A stretch of DNA of 64,000 nucleotides from Thermomicrobiales bacterium (lineage in GTDB: Bacteria > Chloroflexota > Chloroflexia > Thermomicrobiales > UBA6265), in assembly GCA_019637585.1 (NCBI GenBank), contig JAHBVL010000001.1:558001-622000 (forward strand). The letters are read 5' to 3'. Below are positions 16,514 to 25,282 of the stretch, piece after piece. The stretch's first letter is position 1; the number at the start of each line of letters is the position of its first letter. Position numbers and translations under genes: made by a program. The notes under the pieces are model-generated. The model saw only the letters and a program-made list of their open reading frames with translations, did no database searches and had not been told where the DNA came from.

Positions 16514-16990
16514 TCATGACCGCGGAGCTGGTTCGATGCGCATGGCCGAATCCGGCGGGACGGATTCGCAGATGTGCTCCTGAATCCAGGAGGACGCGTT
16601 GGTGAGTGGAAGATCGCCGTCCAGAAGATCGGTGGCGAATTCGACAGCGGCGTCGGAAAGGCGACCGTCCGCCGTGTCGGCATCGTCGAGAAAAACACGG
16701 GTAATCATGTCGGTGGCTCGTCCGCCGAAAATGGCGACTGCCGCCGCGACTCCGGCAAAATGGCGGGCCTGACCCTTGCTGCCGTCGTCGAAGTCGGCTG
16801 CGAAACCTTTGCCCCAGATTTCGTTGCTGCCGCCCCTGGCGAGGTCGAGAATTCCCTCGACGCCGGTATCGATTCCCGCCACTCGGTCACCGAGCGCTCG
16901 CAGAAAATCATTGGCCGAGATATCAGGATCGGCGGCGAGAATATCCTCGCATGTGGCAGCCAATTCCTGGCAGGCATTGGTTGATTCCAA
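16514..16990 (-). CDS. Hypothetical cytoplasmic protein
   Basis: A 158-residue, acidic, mostly alpha-helical protein with no recognised domain and no signal peptide. Cysteines lie in ACQELAATCEDI and at EHICESV. A central Gly/Ala-rich helix (HFAGVAAAVAIFGG) is mildly hydrophobic. Its frame is free of stops and has the GC bias of its neighbours. It lies upstream of the exported hypothetical protein on the same strand and may be cotranscribed. Confidence 0.55.
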   Translation of the reverse strand: MESTNACQELAATCEDILAADPDISANDFLRALGDRVAGIDTGVEGILDLARGGSNEIWGKGFAADFDDGSKGQARHFAGVAAAVAIFGGRATDMITRVFLDDADTADGRLSDAAVEFATDLLDGDLPLTNASSWIQEHICESVPPDSAMRIEPAPRS

Positions 16991-17179
16991 GAGGTTTCTT
17001 CCTTAGATACTGGTGGCCCGCAGGCCAGTCCTCGATCTCCCGATCCATGCTACACCGCCGGGCGGATGCCCAGTCGACGGATCATGTCCACCCAGACCGG
17101 GCAGTTGATATTTGCTTGCTACACTCCGCTCTACAGTAGGCACCGTGCCTTACTGTTGTCGGGACGAAGTGAGTCCTGT

Positions 17180-17199
17180 ACTCGAAGGAGTATTCGAGT
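17180..17199 (+). promoter_or_regulatory. Hairpin enclosing the ribosome binding site
   Basis: ACTCGAA (17180-17186) is the exact inverse complement of TTCGAGT (17193-17199). The 6-nt loop is GGAGTA, which contains the Shine-Dalgarno bases, and the 3' arm overlaps the GTG start at 17198. The SD is exposed in the loop while the start is in the stem, so translation could be structure-dependent. Confidence 0.5.
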
Positions 17200-17689
17200 G
17201 GAAACCGGGCGAATCAGAATTTGGGCAACTGGATTGGCTCTGTCAGCGACGATGCTGGTTGCAGGGGGCGGCGTGATTCTTGCGCAGGATTCTCCTGCCT
17301 CACAGTCGGCAAGTATTGTTGCCGGTTCGTGCGCTGAGCTGGGAACGACAACCGTGCATTCGCTGCGCGACGTGACCCCTAACGATCCGCGGGTCGGGGG
17401 ATCGTTCAGTGGCCAGTCGACGGCCATCGGGGTCCTGACCTCGGAAACCGAAGTCCGCACCAGGCTTTCGACGCTGCTGGATAGTCCTCACGCGATTGTG
17501 ATCGGCGATCTGGCTTCGCCTCTGGCCTGCGGCGACATTGGCGGTTTCACTCGCGGTATCGTGAACAACGATGACATCGAAATCGGTCTGGCGGAAGTCG
17601 GCGATTCCGGTCATTTCGGCATTGCTGATCTCGAGGGTGATGGCGACGAGGTCGAGATCGACCTCTACATCGCGGCGCCGCTCCAGTAA
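17198..17689 (+). CDS. Secreted hypothetical protein
   Basis: A 163-residue protein starting at GTG 17198 with GAAGGAG 7 nt upstream. The N-terminal signal peptide (WATGLALSATMLVAGGGVILAQD) predicts export and cleavage after AQ. The mature part has two cysteines (AGSCAEL, PLACGDI) that could form a disulfide, and an acidic C-terminus (LEGDGDEVEIDLYI). The alternating strands recall small beta-barrel secreted proteins, but no family is recognised. A strong terminator follows immediately. Confidence 0.7.
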   Translation: METGRIRIWATGLALSATMLVAGGGVILAQDSPASQSASIVAGSCAELGTTTVHSLRDVTPNDPRVGGSFSGQSTAIGVLTSETEVRTRLSTLLDSPHAIVIGDLASPLACGDIGGFTRGIVNNDDIEIGLAEVGDSGHFGIADLEGDGDEVEIDLYIAAPLQ

Positions 17690-17705
17690 GGCACCCGAAC
17701 GCTGA

Positions 17706-17744
17706 GAACCCGGGAGGCGGCATCGCCTCCCGGGTTCGTTTTTT
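17706..17744 (+). terminator. Rho-independent terminator
   Basis: AACCCGGGAGGCG (17707-17719) pairs perfectly with CGCCTCCCGGGTT (17724-17736) around GCAT, followed by CGTTTTTT. It ends the secreted-protein gene just upstream. Confidence 0.92.
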
Positions 17745-17774
17745 CTCCAAAGGCAGGAATCGCCCCTGCTGACC

Positions 17775-18521
17775 CTATCCCCGGTACCCGCAAAACAGGG
17801 TGTGTCCTGCCCGCGCCCATGCCACATCGACACCCACGTATCCCGCATCGCGCAGCCATTGCAGTTGGTCGGCGATCGTGTCGGGATAGTCGCCAGCATT
17901 CTCCTCGGGCGTGTTTTCGTAGTAGTTCCACCGCTCGTTCATGAAGGCGCGATAGGCGGAATCGTCCCCGGCGAAGACATTTGACTGCATATTGACATCG
18001 TTGGCCCAGGCCAGACCGAAATGCCGGCGCGACCAGTTTCCCGCCGCTTCGACCAAATCGCAGACGATCAATCCACCGCCCGGCGCCAGCTTGGGCAACA
18101 GATCGGCGAAAAGCTGCTGCTTCGCTGGTCCCCGCAGATGATGGATCGTCAACGACGACACAATTGCCCGCAACCCGTCCGGCAGGGTCTGCCGCCAGGC
18201 TTGATCTTCCAGGACGAAGTGCTCGACCCGGGCGCGCTTGCCGAACTCGGCAAGCGTACGGGTGGCTTCGTTCCGCATCGTCTGCGACCCGTCGAGCGCG
18301 ATCACCTCGGCTCGTTCGTAGTTCTCCAGAATCCCCGCCGCCAGCCAGCCAGTGCCGCACGCCAGCTCCGCAACGGTGAACTGTTCGTCGGGCCAGCCGG
18401 GAATCAGATCGATGAACGCCTGCTGGAGCTCGTCCCGGCGCGGCGTATAGATCCGCCCCAGATCGATGAAATGGCGGGAGTGTTCCTCTTCCCAGAATGG
18501 CAACGCAGGTGAATCTGTCAC
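17775..18521 (-). CDS. Class I SAM-dependent methyltransferase
   Basis: A 248-residue methyltransferase with VAELACGTGWLAAGI (motif I, SAM binding), ALDGSQTM (acidic loop) and LAPGGGLIVCDLVEA (post-motif region). The substrate is unknown. GTG 18521 is chosen because GGAG lies 6 nt upstream; upstream codons in the frame to 18602 translate the GGGCAAA heptamer array and are not credible. It stands alone, divergent from the LPNTG surface protein gene. Confidence 0.85.
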   Translation of the reverse strand: MTDSPALPFWEEEHSRHFIDLGRIYTPRRDELQQAFIDLIPGWPDEQFTVAELACGTGWLAAGILENYERAEVIALDGSQTMRNEATRTLAEFGKRARVEHFVLEDQAWRQTLPDGLRAIVSSLTIHHLRGPAKQQLFADLLPKLAPGGGLIVCDLVEAAGNWSRRHFGLAWANDVNMQSNVFAGDDSAYRAFMNERWNYYENTPEENAGDYPDTIADQLQWLRDAGYVGVDVAWARAGHTLFCGYRG

Positions 18522-18576
18522 GGTTGGCTCCAGAGGCGAATCGATTGTTTGCGCAGTGTAGCGGGAATGGGGGAGG

Positions 18577-18668
18577 GGCAAGAGGCAAAGGGCAAAGGGC
18601 AAAGGGCAGTAGGAAATGGGAGATGGGAAATGGGAGATAGGGGTTTGGCTCCGGACTCCGGACCACGG
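18577..18668. repeat. Short-word array (GGGCAAA, GGGAGAT/GGGAAAT, CCGGACT)
   Basis: Successive words GGCAAAG, then alternating GGGAAAT and GGGAGAT, then CTCCGGACTCCGG and CGGACTACGGG. These are the reverse complements, in reverse order, of the words at 2317-2465. The two loci carry the same word series in opposite orientation. Confidence 0.85.
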
Positions 18669-18805
18669 ACTACGGGCCGCCGCCCGCTCGTGTGTCCTGC
18701 GGCACAGACAAACGATCTCGCTCTCCGCAGGATGGAGTCAGGGCACGAGTCCGAGACGGTTGGTTCCACTGTGAGTGGAATCTCAGTTTGGGGAGGAGAA
18801 ACACT

Positions 18806-20671
18806 ATGGATGGGGAAAGGTTCGATTCGCTCGCCCGTTCGTTGGGACGAGGAGTGTCGCGCCGGGCAATGCTGAAGGCGTTGTTCGGTATTCCGGTCGC
18901 TGCAGCGGCAACGACAGTGCTGAAGCAGGAAGCGTCGGCGGCGGAGTATGGAGAGTACTGCAATTTGATGTCAGGTCCATCCTGTAGCGGATCACTGACA
19001 TGTTGTTCTCCGGGCACCAATTCCGGCATGTGTTTGAGTGAAGCGGAATGCAACAACCCGGCGATCATTGCGTGTTCCGACAACAGCAGTTGTCCGGGGC
19101 GATTCACATGTTGTTCGGACGGCTTTTGTTCAAGTGATTTCTTTGGGGATTGCCCCGGCTCGGGCCCGCCCGCTGACGACGATGATGATGACGAAACCCC
19201 GGAAGAACCGACCACGACCACACCCGCACCGTCGCCAGCCGATGACGACGATGAAGAGACCCCTCAGGAACCGGAGCCGGGCGGAGATGGTGCGGTGTGC
19301 TATCCGGGTCTCGACTGCGCAGATGGTCTCGTCTGTTGTCCTGCTGGCCCAACCCTCGGCCGCTGTGTTCCGGAAGAGCACTGTGACGATCCCACGATCC
19401 GTCCCTGCACCGAAGGTAGTCAATGCGTCGGTGGAGTCACTGGTGGATTGCTCTACTTCTGTTGTCCCTCGGGATTCTGCTCGACCGGAGCGGGAGTCTG
19501 CCCTGAACCGACCACGACGACTCCGGCACCGCCGCTCATCGGCGAGTGGCAGTCCTGCGACATCAATGCGGAGGTTCCTGTATGCGAAGGCGACCTGAAG
19601 TGCTGTAGTGGCGGCGCGTACTACGGTGGCATGTGTCTGTCCAGTGCCTTTTGCGGCAACTATGAAAACATCCCGTGCGAAAGCGATGCCAACTGTCCGG
19701 GCAGAGTGGTGTGCTGCGCCGACGGATATTGCGCGAATCCGCCGATCGGATTGGATTGCGACGTCGACCGTGGCACGAAGGGAGATGGCGAGGTATGTCA
19801 AATGGGTTCGGGTGAATGCTCTCCCGGGCTCATCTGTTGCCCAACGGATGATGCGCACGGCATTTGCGTGCCACTGGCACACTGCCAGGATCCCACGCTT
19901 CGCCCGTGCACTGATGGCGGCGACTGCGTTGGTGGAATGAACCGCGAGAGCGATTTCACCTGCTGTCTCACGGGATTCTGTTCGACCGGCTCCGGAGTCT
20001 GCCTGGAACCGACCACCACAACGACCCCTGCCCCAGGGGAACCGACCACGACGACACCGGCCCCGGGCAACAACACCCAGCCTGGCCAAAATGTCGTGGT
20101 TTCGGCCGGGCCAGGAACGCTGACATTCGCCAATGTCACATCGCCGGGCGTCACTACCGTCGCCCAGACCTTGCCGCCTGGCACGCTGCCCGACAGTTCG
20201 GTATTCGATATCGCCAACGGCACGTATTACGACATCTCCACCACCGCCACATTCAGCCCACCCGTCACAGTCTGCTTGCCGTCGAGCAGTGCGAGCGATC
20301 GGTTGCTGCACTTCACTGGCGGAGCCTGGGTGGACATCACATCACCAGGGTCGCCGTCCGGTGGCCAGATCTGTGGGGTCACCGGCTCTCTTTCTCCGTT
20401 TGCGGTGGTGCCGCTGCTGGGCTGGACCGGTGACGACGACGATGATGATGACGACGACGATGGGCAAGCCGGACGCCCGCCCCATCGGTCCCATCCGCCG
20501 AAGAAACCGAATGGCAGCGGTTCGGCCAGTTCTCTACCGAACACCGGCTCCGGCTCCACCACCTCTGGTGGTCTTGCCCAGCTCGGCGCCACACTGGCCG
20601 CCAGTGCGGCAGCCGTAGCAGCAGCCCGGCTGCTGCGCCAGCAACCGGCGGAGGACGAGCCGGCCAGCTAG
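18806..20671 (+). CDS. Tat-exported Cys-rich surface protein with LPNTG tail
   Basis: A 621-residue protein. The N-terminus MDGERFDSLARSLGRG-VSRRAMLK is a Tat signal followed by a hydrophobic segment to about residue 45. Residues 50-440 hold repeated Cys-rich blocks with CC pairs (SLTCCSPG, FTCCSDGFC, LVCCPAGP, KCCSGG, VVCCADGYC) separated by Thr/Pro/Asp linkers (EEPTTTTPAP). A module of about 110 residues follows (ISTTATFSPPVTVCLPSS to SLSPFAVVPL), then a poly-Asp run and a Lys/Pro linker. The end LPNTG (577-581), hydrophobic helix and RLLRQQ basic tail form a sortase-type sorting signal. ATG 18806 has GGGAGGAG upstream. It is probably a wall-linked or membrane-anchored surface protein. Confidence 0.85.
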   Translation: MDGERFDSLARSLGRGVSRRAMLKALFGIPVAAAATTVLKQEASAAEYGEYCNLMSGPSCSGSLTCCSPGTNSGMCLSEAECNNPAIIACSDNSSCPGRFTCCSDGFCSSDFFGDCPGSGPPADDDDDDETPEEPTTTTPAPSPADDDDEETPQEPEPGGDGAVCYPGLDCADGLVCCPAGPTLGRCVPEEHCDDPTIRPCTEGSQCVGGVTGGLLYFCCPSGFCSTGAGVCPEPTTTTPAPPLIGEWQSCDINAEVPVCEGDLKCCSGGAYYGGMCLSSAFCGNYENIPCESDANCPGRVVCCADGYCANPPIGLDCDVDRGTKGDGEVCQMGSGECSPGLICCPTDDAHGICVPLAHCQDPTLRPCTDGGDCVGGMNRESDFTCCLTGFCSTGSGVCLEPTTTTTPAPGEPTTTTPAPGNNTQPGQNVVVSAGPGTLTFANVTSPGVTTVAQTLPPGTLPDSSVFDIANGTYYDISTTATFSPPVTVCLPSSSASDRLLHFTGGAWVDITSPGSPSGGQICGVTGSLSPFAVVPLLGWTGDDDDDDDDDDGQAGRPPHRSHPPKKPNGSGSASSLPNTGSGSTTSGGLAQLGATLAASAAAVAAARLLRQQPAEDEPAS

Positions 20672-20696
20672 TCGACGAATACTTCAATGAAGGAAG

Positions 20697-20728
20697 AACC
20701 ACCCGGACGGGCGACTGTCCGGGTGGTT
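20697..20728 (+). terminator. Rho-independent terminator of the first LPNTG gene
   Basis: AACCACCCGGAC pairs with GTCCGGGTGGTT around GGGCGACT, followed by TTCTTGG. The T-tract is short. The same hairpin ends the paralogue at 22596. Confidence 0.85.
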
Positions 20729-21009
20729 TCTTGGTCGGGCCACAGGTGCCCGAACTACGACTGCCTCGCCTCTCCGCCTATTCGCCTCGTCGGGCCACAG
20801 GTGCCCGAACTACGGCTGTCTCCGCCTCTCCGCCTCTTCGCCTCTCCGCCTCGTCGGGCCACACATGCCCAAACTGACGATGACAGCCCCCCGGCGGATC
20901 ACTCTTCTCTGTCAAATCTTGATGACTTATCATAAATCTGCTATACACAGCGGGATTCAGCGTGAAATGAGGGTTCGGGAAGCTTTCCTACTGGGAGGGA
21001 CGAGGGCGC
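20729..21009. repeat. Dispersed 26-bp repeat copies and octamer array
   Basis: Three copies of GTCGGGCCACAGGTGCCCGA (then ACTACG) start at 20734, 20789 and, degenerate, about 20853. They alternate with runs of octamers CGCCTCTC, CGCCTATT and CGCCTCTT. The last ~120 bp before the GTG start hold no clear repeat and presumably the promoter of the next gene. No gene is supported. Confidence 0.8.
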
Positions 21010-22572
21010 GTGGACGGAAACAGATTCGATTCATTAGTACGAAGCATGGGCCAAGGCGCCAGCCGGCGCAGCCTGTTGAAAGGGCTGTTCGGCGGTGCAA
21101 CGGCGCTAGCCACCGCTGCGGTCTTCCGCGACCTGGCTGCGGCGTCAGGCGAGACGTGCAGCGTCGCCGAGCCACAGTGTGAGGAGGGGCTCGTCTGCTG
21201 CAGCACGGATGGGGATAACGGCGTCTGCCTGAGTGAGGCGGAATGCGGAGGCGGCGGGACGACCCCAGCGCCGGAGGTCGAACCAACGACCACACCGGCA
21301 CCAGCCCCCGAACCAACGACAACACCTGCACCAGAGGTGAGCGAAGACGCTACGACAACGCCGGAATCGGCTACGACGACCGCTGCGCCAGAGGTTTCCG
21401 ATGCTTCTGACGAGATTGCGGCCGCGGCAGAAACGCACAATACCCCGGTCGGGACTGACGTCACGGTCAACTTTCCATCCTACGGTGTTCGGGTCATCTT
21501 CGAGACTGTCAGCTCTGCGGGTGACACGACCGTAAATGGTCCTGTGCCTCTCTCGCAATATCCCGCTCAACCAGCCGAAAACCTCAATCCCAATGATCAG
21601 GACCCTGACATCGTCTTTATCCCCACATACGCTGCGGTTTCTGGGGCCATTACGGTCTGTTTCGACGTGAACGGAGTCGATCCCCGGGTGCTGTGGGCCG
21701 CAGGGTTCTTTGACCCCTCAGAGGTCTGGGAAGACCGAACCATCGGCTTCATCTCCGGCATGATTTGCGGAAACGGCGCAGGTTTGGGGGCCTTCACCGT
21801 CACGGATTTGGGGAACCTAAGCACCACAACCACCACGGCTGGTCCGACCACAACCACCACGGCTGGTCCAACCACAACCACCACGGCTGGTCCAACCACA
21901 ACCACGACGTCCGGTCCAACCACGACCACACCGGCGCCAGGACCGAACACTGGCGTGGGCTCGAATGTGGAAGTGACCTTTCCTGGGGTGCCTGGAGCCT
22001 CGATCACCTTCACGGTCGTGGCATCGAGCGGTGACACGACTGTGACGCCGGTGGCAGCAGGATCGCTCCCCTCGCTTCCAGATAGCACGATCTACCAGAA
22101 TGCGAATGGTGAGTGGTACGAGATCTCCACCACCGCCACCTTTGGCCCACCCGTCACCGTCTGCTTGCCGTCGAGCGATGCGACCGACCGGTTGCTGCAC
22201 TTTGTGGGCGGAGCATGGGTGGACATCACGCCGCTGGGATCGCCATCGGGCGGCCAGATCTGCGGCGTCACCACATCGCTGTCGCCATTCGCCGTCGTGC
22301 CGTTGCTGGGCTGGACCGGTGATGACGACGATGATGATGATCACGATGATGACGACACCACGCCACCGGGCGATGATGATGACGACGGCAAGCCGCATCC
22401 GCCGAAGAAACCGGGCAAGCCAGGCGTCGACACCCTGCCGAACACCGGCTCCGGCTCGACAGCAAGCGGCGGCATCGCCCAGCTCGGCGCCACTCTGGCC
22501 GCCAGTGCGGCAGCCGTAGCAGCAGCCCGGCTGTTGCGCCAGCAATCGGCGGAGGACGAGCCGGCCAGCTAG
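21010..22572 (+). CDS. Tat-exported surface protein with LPNTG tail (paralogue)
   Basis: A 520-residue paralogue of the protein at 18806. It starts at GTG 21010 (MDGNRFDSLVRSMGQG) with a Tat signal ASRRSLLKG. Only one Cys-rich block is present (SVAEPQCEEGLVCCSTDG). Thr/Pro linkers follow, then a first diverged beta module (about 145-265), four TTTTTAGP repeats (about 270-310) and a second copy of the ISTTATFGPPVTVC to SLSPFAVV module. Poly-Asp, LPNTG (476-480), hydrophobic helix and a basic tail close the protein. Its 3' end and terminator are nearly identical in DNA to those of the first gene, so duplication or gene conversion is recent there. Confidence 0.85.
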   Translation: MDGNRFDSLVRSMGQGASRRSLLKGLFGGATALATAAVFRDLAAASGETCSVAEPQCEEGLVCCSTDGDNGVCLSEAECGGGGTTPAPEVEPTTTPAPAPEPTTTPAPEVSEDATTTPESATTTAAPEVSDASDEIAAAAETHNTPVGTDVTVNFPSYGVRVIFETVSSAGDTTVNGPVPLSQYPAQPAENLNPNDQDPDIVFIPTYAAVSGAITVCFDVNGVDPRVLWAAGFFDPSEVWEDRTIGFISGMICGNGAGLGAFTVTDLGNLSTTTTTAGPTTTTTAGPTTTTTAGPTTTTTSGPTTTTPAPGPNTGVGSNVEVTFPGVPGASITFTVVASSGDTTVTPVAAGSLPSLPDSTIYQNANGEWYEISTTATFGPPVTVCLPSSDATDRLLHFVGGAWVDITPLGSPSGGQICGVTTSLSPFAVVPLLGWTGDDDDDDDHDDDDTTPPGDDDDDGKPHPPKKPGKPGVDTLPNTGSGSTASGGIAQLGATLAASAAAVAAARLLRQQSAEDEPAS

Positions 22573-22595
22573 TCGACGCGTGTTCGGTAAATAGG

Positions 22596-22635
22596 AACCA
22601 CCCGGACGGGCGACTGTCCGGGTGGTTTCTTTTTT
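22596..22635 (+). terminator. Rho-independent terminator of the second LPNTG gene
   Basis: The same AACCACCCGGAC/GTCCGGGTGGTT hairpin as at 20697, here followed by TCTTTTTT, a good T-tract. Confidence 0.92.
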
Positions 22636-22841
22636 GGCAAAGGGCAAAGGGCAAAGGGCAAAGGGCGAAGGGAGCGTGTCGGCTCAGAGCAGACGCCATG
22701 ACGGACCCGGCATGGGCTAGCACAGGGACCAGCCCGTGCGGAGGTCCTTCGCCTCGTCAGGCCACAGGTGCCTGAACTACGGCTGCCCGCGCCTCTCCGC
22801 CTATTCGCCTATTCGCCTATTCGCCTTTCCGCCTCGTCAGG
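22636..22841. repeat. Heptamer/octamer arrays and a dispersed 26-bp repeat
   Basis: GGGCAAA is repeated about five times from 22636. GTCAGGCCACAGGTGCCTGA (then ACTACG) at 22756-22781 is a fourth copy of the family at 20734. Octamers CGCCTATT (three times) and CGCCTTTC run to the stop end of the SH3b gene. No gene is seen. Confidence 0.8.
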
Positions 22842-23582
22842 CTAGTTTGTGCCGGCGACGTAGTCGGAATGGATGTAACCGAATTTCCCTGCGTAGCGAA
22901 CGAGCTGAAACGCGCCCGCTGGTCCCGCATAGAGTTCGATCGAGGTGCCAGACGGGAGAACCTGAATCACCGGGAAGTTCGTGCCGGCGCCGGACCGAAA
23001 ATTGACCGCTGCCGTGGTTTTACCCATACCGGTGTACACCTGCCCGTTGCCGCTGCCATCGCCGGCTAGATAGTCGCGGTGAACCCAGCCGTACTGACCC
23101 TGATAGCTGATCAACCAGAAGTAGTTTGCGTACTCGTCGTAGACCTTCACCGACGCCCCGGCGGGAATCACCCGCAGCACACCGTAGCCGGTTCCAGCGC
23201 CTTCGCGCATGTTGACCGCTGCGGTCGTCTTGTCGGTTCCCCGGTAAGGGGGCGTGTCAGCTCCGCCGTCATTGGCAGCAATCAGGAACTCGTTTTTCGC
23301 CCAGCCGGTCTTTCCATTGTAGGAGACCTGGGTGAACCCATTCTGCGCGGCGCCAGTTGCCGCGACGACCGCGTTGTATGGCAGGACGAGAATGACCCCT
23401 GCGGTCATATCCGCACCAGATCGAAGATTGAGTGCGGCAGTGGTGCGAAGGTTTCCACTGGCGAGCGCTGCCTGATGCGAAAGCGGGGCGACAAGACCGA
23501 GTGCGGCGACAGCCGCCGAACCACCGGCGATCGTGCGAAGAAATGCGCGACGCGTCATTGCGCCATTCGAAACCGAAGACAT
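22842..23582 (-). CDS. Tat-exported protein with three bacterial SH3 domains
   Basis: A 246-residue protein starting at ATG 23582 (MSSVSNGAMTRRAFLRT). A Tat motif and hydrophobic segment precede three SH3b repeats of about 60 residues (about 45-105, 115-175, 185-245). Each opens with TTAALNLRSGA, TTAAVNMREGA or TTAAVNFRSGA and ends GW/GY(V/I/A)HxDY. SH3b domains usually bind peptidoglycan or peptides outside the cell. No enzymatic domain is fused, so an adaptor or wall-binding role is inferred. GGAAGG lies 9 nt upstream of the start. Confidence 0.88.
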   Translation of the reverse strand: MSSVSNGAMTRRAFLRTIAGGSAAVAALGLVAPLSHQAALASGNLRTTAALNLRSGADMTAGVILVLPYNAVVAATGAAQNGFTQVSYNGKTGWAKNEFLIAANDGGADTPPYRGTDKTTAAVNMREGAGTGYGVLRVIPAGASVKVYDEYANYFWLISYQGQYGWVHRDYLAGDGSGNGQVYTGMGKTTAAVNFRSGAGTNFPVIQVLPSGTSIELYAGPAGAFQLVRYAGKFGYIHSDYVAGTN

Positions 23583-23948
23583 TAGGAGAGACCTTCCATT
23601 AGTAATCACGAGCGAAACAAGCACCGGACCGTTCCGGCTATTCAATAATTCGTGGCGATCCCGCCGACCAGTGCCCAATACCCCAGATTCGACCTTGCCT
23701 CCTTAGCCGTTGCCTCTCAGCCGGCCCGCCTGCCGGTCACCTTTTGAGCATAGGATATGTAGACGGGGTCTGGGAATTGCGATTTCTGCGTATTCAGGCG
23801 TACCCATCACTCGTGGAAGAAATACGTCGGTCGTTCGCCTCATATCGGGAAACCAAATGAATGGCCCAAACGTCGCGCAACGGCATCAGGCATGCTTGGT
23901 GTGGAATGAACGGGAACCTCACCTGATGAAGCGCAAAGGGGGACACCA
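23583..23948. other. Intergenic region without recognised feature
   Basis: These 366 bp separate the divergent SH3b and O-methyltransferase genes. No repeat array, strong hairpin or confident promoter hexamer pair was found, and no ORF has convincing coding character. Confidence 0.6.
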
Positions 23949-24590
23949 ATGACATTCGACATTCTCGATCCGCGTATCGACACCTACCTGAAGCAACTAA
24001 ACGCCAAACATGACGATCCGGTCCTGCTGGCCATGGAGGCACGGGCGGAAGAGCACGACTTTCCCATCGTCGGACGGTTGTGCGGGGCGTTTCTGGAGGC
24101 GATGGCGCTGACGATCGGCGCGAAGAAGGTGTTCGAGATGGGCAGCGGCTACGGCTATTCCGCCTGGTGGTTTACGCGTGCGGTCGGCCCGGATGGGACG
24201 GTCTGGTGCACCGACGGGAAGGCCGAAAACCGCGACCTGGCCGAACAGTACCTGACAGAGGCCGGGCGATGGGATCGAGTCGAATACGCCGTGAGCTGGG
24301 CGCAGGAAGCGCTCATGGTAACGGAGGGAACCTTCGACATCGTCTACAACGACGTTGTGAAAGACCAGTATCCCGACACGTGGCTGCTGGCGAAAGACCG
24401 GGTGCGGCCGGGTGGGCTGTACATCTGCGACAACGTGCTCTGGTCGGGCCGGGTGACAGATGAAGGCTACGACGCGTCGGACAGCAGCGAAGCCATCCGC
24501 CGTCACAACGAACTGGTTTTCGCTGATAGCGAGTTCGATGCATTCATCTTGCCGGTGCGGGATGGCGTCCTGGTGGCTCGCCGCAGATAG
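23949..24590 (+). CDS. O-methyltransferase (family 3 type)
   Basis: A 213-residue SAM-dependent O-methyltransferase. Family 3 landmarks are VFEMGSGYGYSAWWFTRAV (SAM motif I), a DGK acidic turn after strand 2, YNDVVKDQYPDTW and LYICDNVLWSGRV (family DN motif near the catalytic metal). Related enzymes methylate catechol-like hydroxyls with Mg2+. The ATG at 23949 is accepted because the family fold starts there. It stands alone. Confidence 0.88.
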   Translation: MTFDILDPRIDTYLKQLNAKHDDPVLLAMEARAEEHDFPIVGRLCGAFLEAMALTIGAKKVFEMGSGYGYSAWWFTRAVGPDGTVWCTDGKAENRDLAEQYLTEAGRWDRVEYAVSWAQEALMVTEGTFDIVYNDVVKDQYPDTWLLAKDRVRPGGLYICDNVLWSGRVTDEGYDASDSSEAIRRHNELVFADSEFDAFILPVRDGVLVARRR

Positions 24591-24677
24591 CCCGGACATC
24601 GCCGGCCTCCAGGCCGCTGCGCTGGGTCGCCATGCCAGCGGTCGCCGTTTCTCGCTGGATTGCGCGCTCCTTGAGGA

Positions 24678-24945
24678 CTAGCCTGGATTACCCCTGAAGG
24701 CGATAAACACGACCTTTCACAGCGATCTCATCGCCATGTAGTCGCAGACCCCGTGCCTGCACTCGTATGGGAGACGCTGCGATCGCTCGCCATCATCGTC
24801 ATGCGCAACAACCGCAACTCCACATCGGCACGTGACGAGGAGCCGCCGCCAATGGATGAGTTGTGCCCCCTGAGAAAGCAGACACGGGGGTCTGCGACTA
24901 CAGACAAACACAGAGGGGGGTGCCTCATTGAACAATCCGGGCTAG
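24678..24945. mobile_element. MITE-like element, copy A
   Basis: The ends are CTAGCCTGGATTA (24678) and CAATCCGGGCTAG (24933-24945), imperfect inverted repeats with TA at the tips. The body is about 90% similar by eye, in inverted orientation, to 41758-42020. It contains an internal inverted pair around GTCTGC(G/A)ACTAC. It has no coding capacity, so it fits a miniature inverted-repeat element mobilised in trans, perhaps by an IS630/Tc1-type transposase given the TA ends (inference). Confidence 0.75.
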
Positions 24946-24991
24946 AATCGCCTCAGAAGGTATGGAAGTATGACTTTCCGAGGATCGAATC

Positions 24992-25282
24992 ATGGCAGAA
25001 ACAACATTGGTCCGCGTGCAGGAAAAGGGTCAGGTGACATTGCCGGCAGACGTGCGGCGCCGCCTTGGGATTCAGAAAGGCGATCTGGTGTCGGTGACCG
25101 AAACGCCTGATGGCGTCGTGATCACCCCTCAGAAAGTGATCGCCCTCAAGGCACTGGACGAGATCGGCAGAATTCTGCGCGAGCAAGGTGTCACACTGGA
25201 AGAATTGATGGAGTCGGGCCGAGAGATTCGCGGTCAGCTGCTTACCGAGATGTACGGTATCGAGCCAGATGGCTCGGAGTAG
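24992..25282 (+). CDS. AbrB/SpoVT-fold antitoxin (VapB type)
   Basis: A 96-residue protein whose first 45 residues form a swapped-hairpin AbrB domain (LVRVQEKGQVTLPADVRRRL, GIQKGDLVSV). A helical tail would contact a toxin. The following PIN-domain gene overlaps it by 14 nt, so this is a VapBC-type pair. The protein should neutralise the toxin and repress the operon. The gene starts 46 bp after a MITE-like element. Confidence 0.85.
   Translation: MAETTLVRVQEKGQVTLPADVRRRLGIQKGDLVSVTETPDGVVITPQKVIALKALDEIGRILREQGVTLEELMESGREIRGQLLTEMYGIEPDGSE

Noticed and set aside
19130-20311. 393-codon minus-strand ORF opposite the first LPNTG gene
   Set aside because: It is an antisense shadow of a repetitive Cys/Thr-rich gene with clear start, signal and terminator on the plus strand.
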